Shown here piece after piece: positions 43,512 through 52,327 of a stretch of DNA of 64,000 bases. The stretch comes from Pseudocitrobacter sp913778145 (GTDB taxonomy: Bacteria > Pseudomonadota > Gammaproteobacteria > Enterobacterales > Enterobacteriaceae). Numbering within the stretch: position 1 is the first letter of the stretch; every line of letters starts with the position of its first letter. The notes beneath the pieces were generated by a model. That model was not told where the DNA came from. It saw nothing but the letters and a program-made list of their open reading frames with translations, and did no database searches. Location: the NCBI GenBank assembly GCA_035726825.1, contig JALNTX010000008.1:186001-250000 (forward strand), in the 5' to 3' direction. Position numbers and translations under genes: made by a program.

Positions 43512-44459
43512 TTAATGTTCGAACATGGCTGAAATGGATTCTTCGTTGCTGATACGACGAATCGCTTCGGCCAACATCCCGGACAGCGTCAGTGTACGAA
43601 CGTTAGGCAGCGCTTTGATTTCATCCGACAGCGGGATGGTATCGCAGACGACGACTTCGTCGATAACTGAGTTGCGCAGGTTGTTTACCGCATTGCCAGA
43701 GAAGATCGGGTGAGTTGCGTAAGCAAATACGCGTTTTGCACCACGTTCTTTCAGGGCTTCAGCTGCTTTGCACAGTGTGCCGCCGGTATCGATCATGTCG
43801 TCAACCAGAACGCAGTCACGGCCAGCAACGTCACCGATGATGTGCATCACCTGAGAAACGTTCGCACGCGGGCGACGTTTGTCGATGATAGCCATGTCGG
43901 TATCGTTAAGCAGTTTTGCGATGGCGCGAGCACGAACAACGCCGCCGATATCCGGGGAAACCACAATCGGGTTGTCCAGATTCAGTTGCAGCATATCTTC
44001 GAGCAGGATTGGGCTACCGAATACGTTATCTACCGGTACGTCGAAGAAGCCCTGAATCTGTTCAGCATGCAGATCAACGGTCAGTACGCGGTCAACGCCG
44101 ACGCTGGACAGGAAGTCAGCGACAACTTTTGCCGTAATTGGCACACGCGCAGAACGCACACGGCGGTCCTGACGGGCATAGCCAAAGTAAGGGATAACGG
44201 CTGTGATACGGCCTGCGGAAGCACGACGCAGAGCATCAACCATAACAACCAATTCCATCAGGTTGTCGTTGGTGGGAGCACAAGTGGACTGGATGATGAA
44301 AATATCACCACCGCGTACATTTTCGTTAATTTGTACGCTGACTTCACCATCGCTAAAACGACCGACAGCGGCGTCGCCAAGAGAAGTGTACAGGCGGTTG
44401 GCAATACGTTGTGCTAGTTCCGGGGTGGCGTTACCAGCAAAAAGCTTCATATCAGGCAC
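43512..44459 (-). CDS. prs: Ribose-phosphate pyrophosphokinase
   Basis: A 315-residue essential enzyme making PRPP from ribose 5-phosphate and ATP, for purines, pyrimidines, histidine, tryptophan and NAD. The PRPP signature DCVLVDDMIDTGGTL (about 212-226), the flexible loop YFGYARQDRR and the metal site DLHAEQIQGFF are present. Translation begins at a GTG (44459), with GAGG eight bases upstream, giving exactly the E. coli length; an ATG six codons upstream is rejected. Its promoter seems to lie inside ispE, leaving a long leader, as in E. coli. Confidence 0.97.
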   Translation of the reverse strand: MPDMKLFAGNATPELAQRIANRLYTSLGDAAVGRFSDGEVSVQINENVRGGDIFIIQSTCAPTNDNLMELVVMVDALRRASAGRITAVIPYFGYARQDRRVRSARVPITAKVVADFLSSVGVDRVLTVDLHAEQIQGFFDVPVDNVFGSPILLEDMLQLNLDNPIVVSPDIGGVVRARAIAKLLNDTDMAIIDKRRPRANVSQVMHIIGDVAGRDCVLVDDMIDTGGTLCKAAEALKERGAKRVFAYATHPIFSGNAVNNLRNSVIDEVVVCDTIPLSDEIKALPNVRTLTLSGMLAEAIRRISNEESISAMFEH

Positions 44460-44608
44460 GAGAAGAACCTCAGGCATGCGTCCATTGGTGGAAAGAATCA
44501 GCCAAAAACTGTGCGGGCCAGGCTGTATTCTTACCAGGCGGTGTATTAAAGAGCGCGATGCAACGTCTGGAACAGGGTGACGTTGTCACCGAAACTCAGC
44601 TTGCCCGG

Positions 44609-45460
44609 CTAAAGCATGGATTGATGGAGTGGAGAAAGGTTGACACCCTTAGCCACAAAGCCATTAAACCATTCCGGGGCTTGCTCCAGCACCTGACGAG
44701 CAGCGAGTTCTGTGTCGAATTCAGCAAAAACACAGGCCCCTGTGCCAGTCAGGCGCGACGGCGCGTATTCTAACAGCCAGGAAAGCACCTCATCAACCTC
44801 GCGAAAACGTTTTCTTGCGATAACCTCGCAATCATTGCCAAATTCACATTTTAATAACGTGTCTATTGACCTTTTTGGCGTATTTCGGGGGAGTTCAGGG
44901 TCTTTGAAAATGACCGGGGTAGGAATGCTAACGCCTGGGTGAACAACGAGGTACCATTTTTCAGCCACATCAATCGGTGTGAGTTGCTCTCCAACGCCTT
45001 CGGCAAAGGCGGCGTGACCGCGAACGAAGACCGGCACATCGGCCCCCAGCGTTAAGCCAATCTCGGCCAGCTCATCTTCCGATAAACCACACTGCCAGAG
45101 GTGATTCAACGCCACCAGCACCGTGGCGGCGTTAGAAGAGCCTCCGCCCAGACCGCCGCCCATCGGCAGCCGCTTTTCGATACTGATATCGGCGCCGCTG
45201 CCTTCTGCCAGACGGTGCGTCTGCGCCGCCGTTTTCATCAGCAGACGTGCGGCGCGGATGATGAGATTCTCTTCATCCGGCACGCCCTCAAGCGGCGTTA
45301 GCAGGCGTAGTTGCCCATCCTGACGCGGTTCGATGGTTAAGGTATCGCCGTAGTCGAGAAACTGAAATAGCGTCTGCAACTCGTGATAACCGTCGGCACG
45401 TTGCCCGGTGATATATAAAAACAGGTTCAGCTTTGCAGGAGAGGGCCAACGGGTCATCAT
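44609..45460 (-). CDS. ispE: 4-diphosphocytidyl-2-C-methyl-D-erythritol kinase
   Basis: A 283-residue GHMP kinase that phosphorylates CDP-methylerythritol in the MEP pathway to isoprenoids. Motifs: WPSPAKLNLFLYITGQRADGYHEL, the glycine-rich ATP loop LPMGGGLGGGSSNAATVLVALN (about 95-116), and LTGTGACVFAEF. The ATG at 45460 overlaps the lolB stop (ATGA), so it is coupled to lolB. Its 3' half also carries the PurR site for prs. Confidence 0.96.
   Translation of the reverse strand: MMTRWPSPAKLNLFLYITGQRADGYHELQTLFQFLDYGDTLTIEPRQDGQLRLLTPLEGVPDEENLIIRAARLLMKTAAQTHRLAEGSGADISIEKRLPMGGGLGGGSSNAATVLVALNHLWQCGLSEDELAEIGLTLGADVPVFVRGHAAFAEGVGEQLTPIDVAEKWYLVVHPGVSIPTPVIFKDPELPRNTPKRSIDTLLKCEFGNDCEVIARKRFREVDEVLSWLLEYAPSRLTGTGACVFAEFDTELAARQVLEQAPEWFNGFVAKGVNLSPLHQSML
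44801..44816. promoter_or_regulatory. PurR operator for prs, inside ispE
   Basis: Minus strand AAGAAAACGTTTTCGC fits 10 of the 12 defined bases of the PurR consensus ANGCAANCGNTTNCNT. It lies about 340 bases before the prs start within ispE, consistent with known purine repression of E. coli prs and its long leader. Confidence 0.75.
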
Positions 45461-46077
45461 TTCACGATCCAGTTATCCATTTTCAGCTTGATGCGCTGCG
45501 AACCTTCGGTGAGTTCCATATTCGCAGGCAGCGCCGGTTTCTGGTCGTTATAACCGCCGTACACCACTTTCCAGGTTTTGCCGTTTTGCGTGTAATTCAC
45601 TTCACGCAAACGGTACTGATCGTCGAGTTTGTAATCAGTCGCGTCGCCCGGGAGGCCTAAAATCCACTGCCGCAGGCTGTTAAGCGGAATCGGCATGCCG
45701 GTGAGCTTGCCAATCATCTCTTCGCCGTCGACGTCGGTGTAGGTTTTACCCTGGTTATCGACTAACTGCGCCGAGCCAGGCTGTGCGGTAAGGGATAACT
45801 CGGTGCTGCCCAGCGGGTTAGTCAGCAGCAAACGGTAACGATCCTGACCGGTCTGCTGCCAGAAGAAGCGCGCGTAAACTTTTTGTTCATCAGAGAGATA
45901 CGCGAATGCGCCACGAGTTTGATACTGATTCAGCTTGCGGATTTCCTGCTGATGCTCACGCCACTGTGGCGAGTCCGGGCTTTTCCCCGGCCCTTGGGGT
46001 GTTGTGGTCACACAGGCGGTTAGTACGAGGCTTGCCAGCGGCAGCAAACGAATCAGGCGAAAGTCAGACAGGGTCAT
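45457..46077 (-). CDS. lolB: Outer-membrane lipoprotein LolB
   Basis: A 206-residue lipoprotein that receives lipoproteins from LolA and inserts them in the outer membrane. The lipobox LVLTAC (lipidated Cys at about 22) ends the signal peptide. Conserved Lol-fold stretches: QTRGAFAYLSDEQKVYARFFWQQ, TNPLGSTELSL, and LNSLRQWILGLPGD. First gene of lolB-ispE, divergent from hemA, as in E. coli. Confidence 0.95.
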   Translation of the reverse strand: MTLSDFRLIRLLPLASLVLTACVTTTPQGPGKSPDSPQWREHQQEIRKLNQYQTRGAFAYLSDEQKVYARFFWQQTGQDRYRLLLTNPLGSTELSLTAQPGSAQLVDNQGKTYTDVDGEEMIGKLTGMPIPLNSLRQWILGLPGDATDYKLDDQYRLREVNYTQNGKTWKVVYGGYNDQKPALPANMELTEGSQRIKLKMDNWIVK

Positions 46078-46261
46078 GGTAATGACAATCCTTGCGATAG
46101 GTAGCAGTTATAGCTCTTAATGCTAGCGTTGCGGCGAAGCAGCGTCTACGCTCAAGTTGTCTTAAATCATTAAATTATCTTGGCTATCCGTTTGTACACA
46201 AGGTGAGCGATGGCACTACTCCAAAAGGGGGGCGTCTCTTTTATTGATCTCGCGCATCCTG

Positions 46262-46267
46262 TATGAT
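46262..46267 (+). promoter_or_regulatory. hemA -10 element
   Basis: TATGAT, 44 bases before the hemA ATG in the 233-base lolB/hemA gap. The -35 is poor. The rest of the gap shows no gene. Confidence 0.4.
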
Positions 46268-46310
46268 GCGCTCAGACTAACCTTATCAACGCTGGTACTA
46301 CTCCCGCAAC

Positions 46311-47567
46311 ATGACCCTTTTAGCTCTTGGCATCAACCACAAAACAGCCCCGGTAGCGCTGCGAGAACGCGTTTCGTTTTCGCCGGATACGCTTGACCAG
46401 GCGCTGCAGAGCCTGCTGGCTCAGCCAATGGTGCAGGGGGGCGTGGTGTTGTCGACCTGTAACCGCACCGAGCTATACCTAAGTGTGGAAGAGCAGGACA
46501 ACCTTCACGACGCCATCGTGCGCTGGTTATGCGACTACCATCAGTTGAACGAAACCGAGCTGCGTGAAAGCCTGTACTGGCATCAGGATAACGATGCCGT
46601 CAGCCACCTGATGCGCGTGGCCAGCGGCCTCGATTCGCTGGTGCTGGGTGAGCCGCAAATTCTCGGGCAGGTTAAAAAAGCCTTCGCGGATTCGGCGCAG
46701 GGGCATCTGCATGCCAGCGAACTGGAGCGCATGTTCCAGAAATCATTCTCGGTCGCCAAACGTGTGCGCACCGAAACCGATATCGGGGCCAGCGCGGTGT
46801 CTGTGGCGTTTGCGGCCTGTACGCTGGCGCGACAAATTTTCGAATCACTTTCCACCGTTACCGTGCTGCTGGTCGGCGCAGGTGAAACCATCGAGCTGGT
46901 GGCGCGCCATCTGCGTGAGCATCACGTCAAAAAAATGCTGATTGCCAACCGTACCCGCGAACGTGCGCAGGTGCTGGCACAGGAAGTAGGCGCAGAAGTG
47001 ATTGCCTTAAGCGATGTCGATGAGCGCTTAAAAGAAGCGGATATTATTATCAGTTCTACCGCCAGCCCGCTGCCGATTATCGGTAAAGGGATGGTCGAGC
47101 GTGCGTTAAAAGCCCGCCGTAATCAGCCGATGCTGCTGGTGGATATCGCCGTACCGCGTGACGTCGAGCCCGAAGTGGGTAAACTGGCGAACGCCTATCT
47201 GTACAGCGTGGATGATTTGCAAAACATCATTCAGCACAACCTGGCCCAGCGCAAAGCCGCTGCGGTGCAGGCTGAAACCATTGTTGAGCAGGAAACCAGC
47301 GAATTTATGGCCTGGCTGCGCGCGCAAAGCGCCAGCGATGTCATTCGCGAATACCGTTCACAGGCCGAAATGGCGCGTGAAGAGCTCACCGCAAAAGCGC
47401 TCGCCGCGCTGGAGCAGGGCGGCGACGCCCAGGCAATTTTGCAGGACTTGTCGCGTAAGCTGACCAACCGCCTGATCCACGCCCCAACCAAATCTCTTCA
47501 GCAGGCCGCCCGTGACGGGGATGACGAACGCCTGCATATTCTGCGCAACAGCCTCGGGCTGGAGTAG
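46311..47567 (+). CDS. hemA: Glutamyl-tRNA reductase
   Basis: A 418-residue NADPH enzyme that reduces glutamyl-tRNA to glutamate-1-semialdehyde, the first committed step of tetrapyrrole synthesis. The catalytic Cys50 lies in STCNRTELYLS; GEPQILGQVKKAF and the NADPH loop LLVGAGETIELVARHL follow; a C-terminal dimerisation helix ends the protein. Length equals E. coli HemA. It heads the hemA-prfA-prmC-sirB2-sirB1 cluster. Heme-dependent proteolysis via the N-terminus is known in Salmonella; the MTLLALGINHK start is conserved. Confidence 0.97.
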   Translation: MTLLALGINHKTAPVALRERVSFSPDTLDQALQSLLAQPMVQGGVVLSTCNRTELYLSVEEQDNLHDAIVRWLCDYHQLNETELRESLYWHQDNDAVSHLMRVASGLDSLVLGEPQILGQVKKAFADSAQGHLHASELERMFQKSFSVAKRVRTETDIGASAVSVAFAACTLARQIFESLSTVTVLLVGAGETIELVARHLREHHVKKMLIANRTRERAQVLAQEVGAEVIALSDVDERLKEADIIISSTASPLPIIGKGMVERALKARRNQPMLLVDIAVPRDVEPEVGKLANAYLYSVDDLQNIIQHNLAQRKAAAVQAETIVEQETSEFMAWLRAQSASDVIREYRSQAEMAREELTAKALAALEQGGDAQAILQDLSRKLTNRLIHAPTKSLQQAARDGDDERLHILRNSLGLE

Positions 47568-47602
47568 CACAACTCTTTCTATAACAAGGTGCATTTACGC
47601 CA

Positions 47603-48685
47603 ATGAAGCCTTCTATTGTTGCCAAACTGGAAGCTCTGTATGAGCGCCATGAAGAAGTTCAGGCGCTGCTGGGCGATGCGGAGACCATCGCCGATCAGGA
47701 GCGATTCCGGGCGCTGTCGCGCGAGTACGCGCAGTTGAGCGACGTTTCACGCTGTTACACTGACTGGCGTCAGGTGCAGGACGATATCGAAACCGCCCAG
47801 ATGATGCTGGACGACCCGGAAATGCGCGAAATGGCGCAGGAAGAATTACAGGACGCCAAAGCGCGGGAAGAAGCGCTGGAACAACAGCTTCAGGTTCTGC
47901 TGTTGCCGCGCGACCCGGATGACGAACGTAACGCCTACGTTGAAGTGCGCGCCGGCACCGGCGGCGACGAAGCCGCGCTGTTTGCGGGCGACCTCTTCCG
48001 GATGTACAGCCGCTATGCAGAAGCGCGCCGCTGGCGTGTGGAAATCATGAGTGCCAACGAAGGCGAGCATGGCGGGTTCAAAGAAGTAATCGCTAAAATC
48101 AGCGGCGAAGGCGTGTATGGCCGTCTGAAATTTGAATCCGGCGGACACCGCGTGCAGCGCGTTCCGGCAACGGAATCGCAGGGGCGTATCCACACGTCGG
48201 CGTGTACCGTTGCGGTGATGCCGGAGCTGCCGGAAGCCGAACTGCCGGATATCAACCCGTCAGAGCTGCGTATCGATACGTTCCGCTCTTCGGGCGCGGG
48301 CGGTCAGCACGTTAACACCACCGACTCGGCAATCCGTATTACCCACTTGCCAACCGGTATTGTGGTGGAGTGTCAGGACGAACGTTCTCAGCATAAAAAC
48401 AAAGCTAAAGCGCTGTCCGTGCTGGGTTCGCGTATTCGTGCCGCTGAAATGGCTAAGCGTCAGCAGGCGGAAGCGTCCACGCGTCGTAACCTGCTGGGCA
48501 CGGGCGATCGTAGCGACCGTAACCGTACCTATAACTTCCCGCAGGGGCGTGTGACCGATCACCGCATCAACCTGACGCTTTATCGTCTGGACGAGGTTAT
48601 GGAAGGCAAGCTGGATATGCTGATCGAACCTATCGTTCAGGAATACCAGGCTGACCAGCTTGCGGCGCTATCTGAACAGGAATGA
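47603..48685 (+). CDS. prfA: Peptide chain release factor 1
   Basis: A 360-residue class I release factor that reads UAG and UAA. The GGQ motif (SGAGGQHVNTTDSAIRITH, about 233) triggers hydrolysis, and the anticodon-like PxT region (RVPATESQGRIH) recognises the stop codon. Length equals E. coli RF1. The glutamine of GGQ is the target of PrmC, encoded immediately downstream with overlapping ends. Confidence 0.97.
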   Translation: MKPSIVAKLEALYERHEEVQALLGDAETIADQERFRALSREYAQLSDVSRCYTDWRQVQDDIETAQMMLDDPEMREMAQEELQDAKAREEALEQQLQVLLLPRDPDDERNAYVEVRAGTGGDEAALFAGDLFRMYSRYAEARRWRVEIMSANEGEHGGFKEVIAKISGEGVYGRLKFESGGHRVQRVPATESQGRIHTSACTVAVMPELPEAELPDINPSELRIDTFRSSGAGGQHVNTTDSAIRITHLPTGIVVECQDERSQHKNKAKALSVLGSRIRAAEMAKRQQAEASTRRNLLGTGDRSDRNRTYNFPQGRVTDHRINLTLYRLDEVMEGKLDMLIEPIVQEYQADQLAALSEQE

Positions 48686-49527
48686 TGACTTACCAACAGT
48701 GGCTGAAACAGGCAATTGAACGGCTGCGGGAGAGCGAAAGCCCGCGCCGTGATGCCGAGATCCTGCTCGGGCACGTCACCGGCAAAACGCGAACGTTTAT
48801 CATGGCGTTTGACGAAACGGTATTAACGCAGGATGAGCTTGCGCCGCTGGAGGTGCTGCTGGCGCGCCGCGAACGCGGTGAGCCGATAGCGCATTTAGTG
48901 GGCATGCGCGAATTCTGGTCGCTGCCGCTGGCGGTGTCTCCCGTCACCCTGATCCCTCGCCCGGACACCGAATGTCTGGTCGAGCAGGCGTTAGCACGCC
49001 TGCCTGCAGAACCCTGTGAGATACTCGATTTAGGCACCGGTACCGGCGCGATAGCCCTGGCCATCGCCAGTGAAAGACCGGATTGCCGTGTGACGGCTGT
49101 CGATTTTATCGCCGATGCCGTCGCGCTGGCGCAGCAAAACGCGCAAACGCTGGGCATAGACAACGTTTCCGTTCTGCAAAGTGATTGGTTCAGTGCCCTT
49201 ACCGGGCGGCAATTCGCCATGATCGTCAGTAATCCTCCCTATATTGATGAGCAGGATCCGCATCTTTCTCAGGGCGATGTCCGCTTCGAGCCAAAAACGG
49301 CGCTGGTTGCCGCCGATGACGGGCTTGCCGATCTCGCGCATATCATCCATGAGGGCCGAAAGGCGTTGTTGCCCGGCGGCGTCATGCTGCTGGAACACGG
49401 CTGGACGCAGGGTGACGCGGTTCGTCAGCTGTTTACCGGCGCGGGCTATCTACAGGCGCAAACCTGCAAAGATTACGGCGGTAACGACCGTCTGACGCTC
49501 GCCGTCTGGCCCGGAGCCGCGCAATGA
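48685..49527 (+). CDS. prmC: Release factor glutamine methyltransferase
   Basis: A 280-residue SAM-dependent enzyme that methylates the GGQ glutamine of RF1 and RF2. The SAM motif DLGTGTGAIALA and the catalytic NPPY (VSNPPYIDEQDP) are clear. Two adjacent ATGs (48682, 48685) overlap the prfA stop. I chose the second because MTYQQWL aligns with MEYQHWL of E. coli and leaves more room after AGGA; the first differs by one residue. Confidence 0.95.
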   Translation: MTYQQWLKQAIERLRESESPRRDAEILLGHVTGKTRTFIMAFDETVLTQDELAPLEVLLARRERGEPIAHLVGMREFWSLPLAVSPVTLIPRPDTECLVEQALARLPAEPCEILDLGTGTGAIALAIASERPDCRVTAVDFIADAVALAQQNAQTLGIDNVSVLQSDWFSALTGRQFAMIVSNPPYIDEQDPHLSQGDVRFEPKTALVAADDGLADLAHIIHEGRKALLPGGVMLLEHGWTQGDAVRQLFTGAGYLQAQTCKDYGGNDRLTLAVWPGAAQ

Positions 49528-49916
49528 GCCTGTTTAGCGTCATTCTGCCGATACACGTCGTCAGCGCGATTTTTTCGGTCTCGCTTTTTGCACTACGCTA
49601 CTGGTGGACGTGGAATAATGATTCACGCCTGAAATTGCGTTGGGTGCGTATATTACCGCACACTATTGATTGCGTGCTGCTGCTTAGCGGTATCGCGTTG
49701 ATGGTAATGGCCCATATATATCCCTTCACCCCACAAGGTACGTGGCTGACGGAGAAACTGTTTGGCGTTATCATCTACATCGTTTTGGGTTTTGTTGCGC
49801 TCGGACGTCGCTGTCCGCGCAGTCATCAGCGAGGCTTTATTGCCTTTCTACTGGGGCTGGTGGTGTTGTGCATCATCGTTAAACTCGCCATCACTAAAGT
49901 TCCGTTGTTGGGGTAA
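49524..49916 (+). CDS. sirB2: SirB2-family membrane protein
   Basis: A 130-residue inner-membrane protein with four hydrophobic segments (LPIHVVSAIFSVSLFALRYWW, HTIDCVLLLSGIALMVMAHI, LFGVIIYIVLGFVALG, GFIAFLLGLVVLCIIVKLA). It is called an invasion-gene regulator from Salmonella work, but a direct mechanism is not shown. The start overlaps the prmC stop (ATGA). Matches E. coli YchQ in length. Confidence 0.93.
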   Translation: MSLFSVILPIHVVSAIFSVSLFALRYWWTWNNDSRLKLRWVRILPHTIDCVLLLSGIALMVMAHIYPFTPQGTWLTEKLFGVIIYIVLGFVALGRRCPRSHQRGFIAFLLGLVVLCIIVKLAITKVPLLG

Positions 49917-49919
49917 GGT

Positions 49920-50729
49920 ATGAAGTCATTGGCTGATTTTGAATTTAATAAAGCGCCGCTGTGCGAAGGCATGGTCCTGGTGTCAGAGTTAATCCGTGAT
50001 GATTTCCCGACACAGCGCGTAAATGAACAACTGGAGTGCCTGCTGGCGCTGGCGCAGGAGGAGATCAGCCCCTCCTGGACGCTGACCCGGCAGATGGAAC
50101 GCCTGATTGAACTCTTCTACCACGAATGGCATTTCAGCGATTCCAAAGGCGTTTATCGTCTTTCGGATGCGTTATGGCTGGATCAGGTATTGAAAAATCG
50201 CCAGGGCAGCGCTGTGTCGCTTGGCGCGATTATGCTCTGGCTCGCCGAGCGTCTGTCCATTCCCGTGGTCCCGGTGATTTTCCCAACGCAGCTGCTGCTG
50301 CGTGCGGATGTCGACAACGAAGAGTTGTGGCTTATCAATCCGTTTAACGGCGATACGCTGGATGAACACACGCTGGAAGTGTGGCTGAAAGGCAATATCA
50401 GCCCCATGGCGGAGCTGTTTAATGAAGATCTCGACGAAGCGGATAACGCAGAAGTGATCCGCAAATTGCTTGATACTCTGAAATCGGCATTAATGGAAGA
50501 GCAACAGATGGAACTGGCGCTGCGCACCAGTGAAGCGCTGTTACAATTTAACCCGGAAGACCCGTACGAAATTCGCGATCGCGGGCTTATCTATGCTCAG
50601 CTTGAATGCGAGCATATTGCATTGAATGACCTGAGTTATTTTGTCGAACAGTGCCCGGAAGATCCGATTAGCGAGATGATTCGTGCGCAGATAAACACTA
50701 TCGCGCAGAAACAAATTACCCTTCACTAA
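49920..50729 (+). CDS. sirB1: SirB1-family protein (transglutaminase-like with TPR)
   Basis: A 269-residue cytoplasmic protein: a SirB1 N-terminal domain, related to the transglutaminase fold (LGAIMLWLAERLSIPVVPVIFP, WLINPFNGDTL), to about residue 175, then a TPR-like helical region (QMELALRTSEALLQFNPEDPYEIRDRGLIYAQLECEHIALNDL). Function unknown; E. coli YchA is the same length. It starts three bases after sirB2. Confidence 0.93.
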   Translation: MKSLADFEFNKAPLCEGMVLVSELIRDDFPTQRVNEQLECLLALAQEEISPSWTLTRQMERLIELFYHEWHFSDSKGVYRLSDALWLDQVLKNRQGSAVSLGAIMLWLAERLSIPVVPVIFPTQLLLRADVDNEELWLINPFNGDTLDEHTLEVWLKGNISPMAELFNEDLDEADNAEVIRKLLDTLKSALMEEQQMELALRTSEALLQFNPEDPYEIRDRGLIYAQLECEHIALNDLSYFVEQCPEDPISEMIRAQINTIAQKQITLH

Positions 50730-50746
50730 AATCCAGGGATTCCGGT

Positions 50747-50752
50747 TATACT
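50747..50752 (+). promoter_or_regulatory. Possible kdsA -10
   Basis: TATACT 89 bases before the kdsA ATG, in the 111-base sirB1-kdsA gap; no clear -35. Read-through from hemA is also possible, as no terminator is seen in the gap. Confidence 0.35.
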
Positions 50753-50840
50753 CGCGGGCAATTATGTGACGTCATTATTGGCAGGACTGCCTGGACGCAT
50801 CCCGAGATAACTGGAGTATTTACCCTAATAAGGCGATCTT

Positions 50841-51695
50841 ATGAAACAGAAAGTGGTCAGCATTGGTGATATCAACGTAGCAAACGACCTGCCGTTCGTA
50901 CTGTTTGGCGGCATGAACGTGCTGGAATCGCGCGACCTGGCGATGCGCATCTGTGAGCACTACGTTACCGTTACCCAGAAACTGGGTATCCCTTACGTCT
51001 TCAAAGCGTCGTTTGATAAAGCTAACCGTTCCTCCATTCACTCTTACCGTGGCCCGGGCCTGGAAGAGGGGATGAAAATCTTCCAGGAACTGAAACAGAC
51101 CTTCGGCGTAAAAATCATTACCGACGTGCACGAAGCCAGCCAGGCGCAGCCGGTTGCCGACGTGGTGGATGTGATTCAGCTGCCTGCATTCCTTGCTCGC
51201 CAGACCGATCTGGTTGAAGCGATGGCGAAAACCGGCGCGGTTATCAACGTCAAAAAACCGCAGTTCGTAAGCCCTGGCCAGATGGGTAACATCGTCGATA
51301 AGTTCATCGAAGGCGGTAACGACAAAGTGATCCTGTGCGATCGCGGCGCAAACTTTGGTTACGACAATCTGGTTGTCGACATGCTGGGCTTCGGCGTGAT
51401 GAAAAAAGCGTCCAATAACTCGCCGGTTATCTTTGACGTTACCCACGCGCTGCAGTGCCGCGACCCGTTTGGCGCTGCCTCTGGCGGTCGTCGTGCTCAG
51501 GTTACTGAACTGGCACGTGCCGGTATGGCAGTTGGTATCGCCGGCCTGTTTATCGAAGCGCATCCGGATCCGGACCACGCTCGTTGCGACGGCCCGTCCG
51601 CGCTGCCGCTGGATAAACTGGAACCTTTCCTGAAGCAGATGAAAGCGATCGACGACCTGGTGAAAGGGTTCGACGAGCTGGATACCAGCAAGTAA
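50841..51695 (+). CDS. kdsA: KDO-8-phosphate synthase
   Basis: A 284-residue enzyme condensing PEP and arabinose 5-phosphate to KDO 8-phosphate for the lipopolysaccharide inner core. Conserved: FVLFGGMNVLESRD, FKASFDKANRSSIHSYRGPG, QLPAFLARQTDL, KPQFVSPGQMGNI, and FIEAHPDPDHARCDGPSALPL. Essentially identical to E. coli KdsA. Last gene of the housekeeping block before the LDR island. Confidence 0.97.
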   Translation: MKQKVVSIGDINVANDLPFVLFGGMNVLESRDLAMRICEHYVTVTQKLGIPYVFKASFDKANRSSIHSYRGPGLEEGMKIFQELKQTFGVKIITDVHEASQAQPVADVVDVIQLPAFLARQTDLVEAMAKTGAVINVKKPQFVSPGQMGNIVDKFIEGGNDKVILCDRGANFGYDNLVVDMLGFGVMKKASNNSPVIFDVTHALQCRDPFGAASGGRRAQVTELARAGMAVGIAGLFIEAHPDPDHARCDGPSALPLDKLEPFLKQMKAIDDLVKGFDELDTSK

Positions 51696-51719
51696 TCTCG
51701 CGTTACTGATTTTTTATCA

Positions 51720-51751
51720 AAGCCTTACTGTTATGCGGTGAGGCTTTTTTT
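51720..51751 (+). terminator. kdsA terminator
   Basis: AAGCCTTAC...GTGAGGCTT hairpin with a run of seven T, 25 bases after the kdsA stop. Confidence 0.88.
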
Positions 51752-51766
51752 GTATCTGCAGCGTCC

Positions 51767-51799
51767 AAAAAAGGCCACAGGCCTTTACCCCTGCGGCCT
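51767..51799 (-). terminator. ldr-1 terminator
   Basis: Minus strand: AGGCCGCAGG...CCTGTGGCCT stem (one G-U pair) and then six T, about 50 bases after the ldr-1 stop. Confidence 0.85.
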
Positions 51800-51847
51800 G
51801 TTTCGGGCGCATATTGTCATGACGACAACCAGACGCCCTTAGCCACG

Positions 51848-51955
51848 TTACTTCCTGTTACGCCACCAGCCGACAATCGCTGCGGTGATAATACCCGCAA
51901 GGATTGGGGCTGCCATGTCGTGCCAGAACATCACGCTAAACTGCACGAGCGTCAT
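51848..51955 (-). CDS. ldr: Ldr-family type I toxin peptide (copy 1)
   Basis: A 35-residue peptide beginning MTLVQFSVMFWHDMAAPIL and ending VGWWRNRK, clearly an Ldr toxin (E. coli LdrA reads MTLAQFAMIFWHDLAAPIL and ends WWRNRK). One hydrophobic helix spans the middle; overproduced LdrD condenses the nucleoid and blocks growth in E. coli, probably from the inner membrane. Too short for most ORF callers. Translation should be blocked by the Rdl RNA encoded opposite the leader. Differs from copy 2 at two residues (Phe6 to Leu, Met14 to Leu). Confidence 0.93.
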   Translation of the reverse strand: MTLVQFSVMFWHDMAAPILAGIITAAIVGWWRNRK

Positions 51956-51966
51956 AGAGCCGCCTA

Positions 51967-51995
51967 TTGTCATGACAACGTTTCGCGGCTATCCT
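51967..51995 (+). promoter_or_regulatory. rdl-1 promoter
   Basis: TTGTCA-N17-TATCCT, a good sigma-70 promoter pointing away from ldr-1 into its leader. Predicted start near 52002. Confidence 0.72.
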
Positions 51996-52001
51996 TGAAT
52001 T

Positions 52002-52067
52002 GTTGTGGTTCAAGAATGGCCCCCGTAATGTTGTCAGGTTCACACCTTACAATGTGCGGGGGTTTTC
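52002..52067 (+). ncRNA. rdl: Rdl-type antisense antitoxin RNA (copy 1)
   Basis: About 66 bases opposite the ldr-1 leader. It ends in the hairpin arms CCCCCG (52020) and GCGGGGG (52056) followed by TTTTCT, as in E. coli Rdl RNAs of similar length. It pairs with the ldr mRNA leader and blocks toxin translation. Confidence 0.82.
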
Positions 52068-52291
52068 TCTTTCCAGCAACCAATGCCGCCGGGGATCAAG
52101 CCCCCGCAACACTGCGCCTCACCGGAAGATTCCGGCTTGGTGCAGATTCTACGACGCCTGCTTTACTCACTTCACTGACGAAATACGCTTTACGCGAGAG
52201 GCTTTCCGCTGCTTTTGTACTGCTTACATTGGTTTCATGAGGGCTTACATGTGTGCTCGCAATTTTTGTTCATGACGATGTTCCATTCGGC

Positions 52292-52297
52292 TATACA
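52292..52297 (+). promoter_or_regulatory. Possible promoter of the first island gene
   Basis: TATACA preceded by C, about 30 bases before the first exported-protein gene. The -35 is weak. Confidence 0.25.
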
Positions 52298-52327
52298 CTC
52301 TGCATTTTTCCAGGAGGATAACGATGA

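Larger units (their letters stand above)
51764..52266 (-). repeat. Long direct repeat LDR copy 1
   Basis: A unit of about 503 bases repeated in the same orientation at 53743-54244. The first 400 bases are near-identical; the last 100 have diverged but still share ATACGC, GTTTCAT and GCTCGCAATTT blocks. It carries an ldr toxin gene, its terminator and an rdl antisense RNA. E. coli K-12 has three such LDRs (A, B, C) at this same kdsA-chaA site. Confidence 0.93.

Noticed and set aside
46078..46310. tRNA or small RNA in the lolB/hemA gap
   Set aside because: No cloverleaf or terminator-ended transcript pattern seen; treated as a promoter region.
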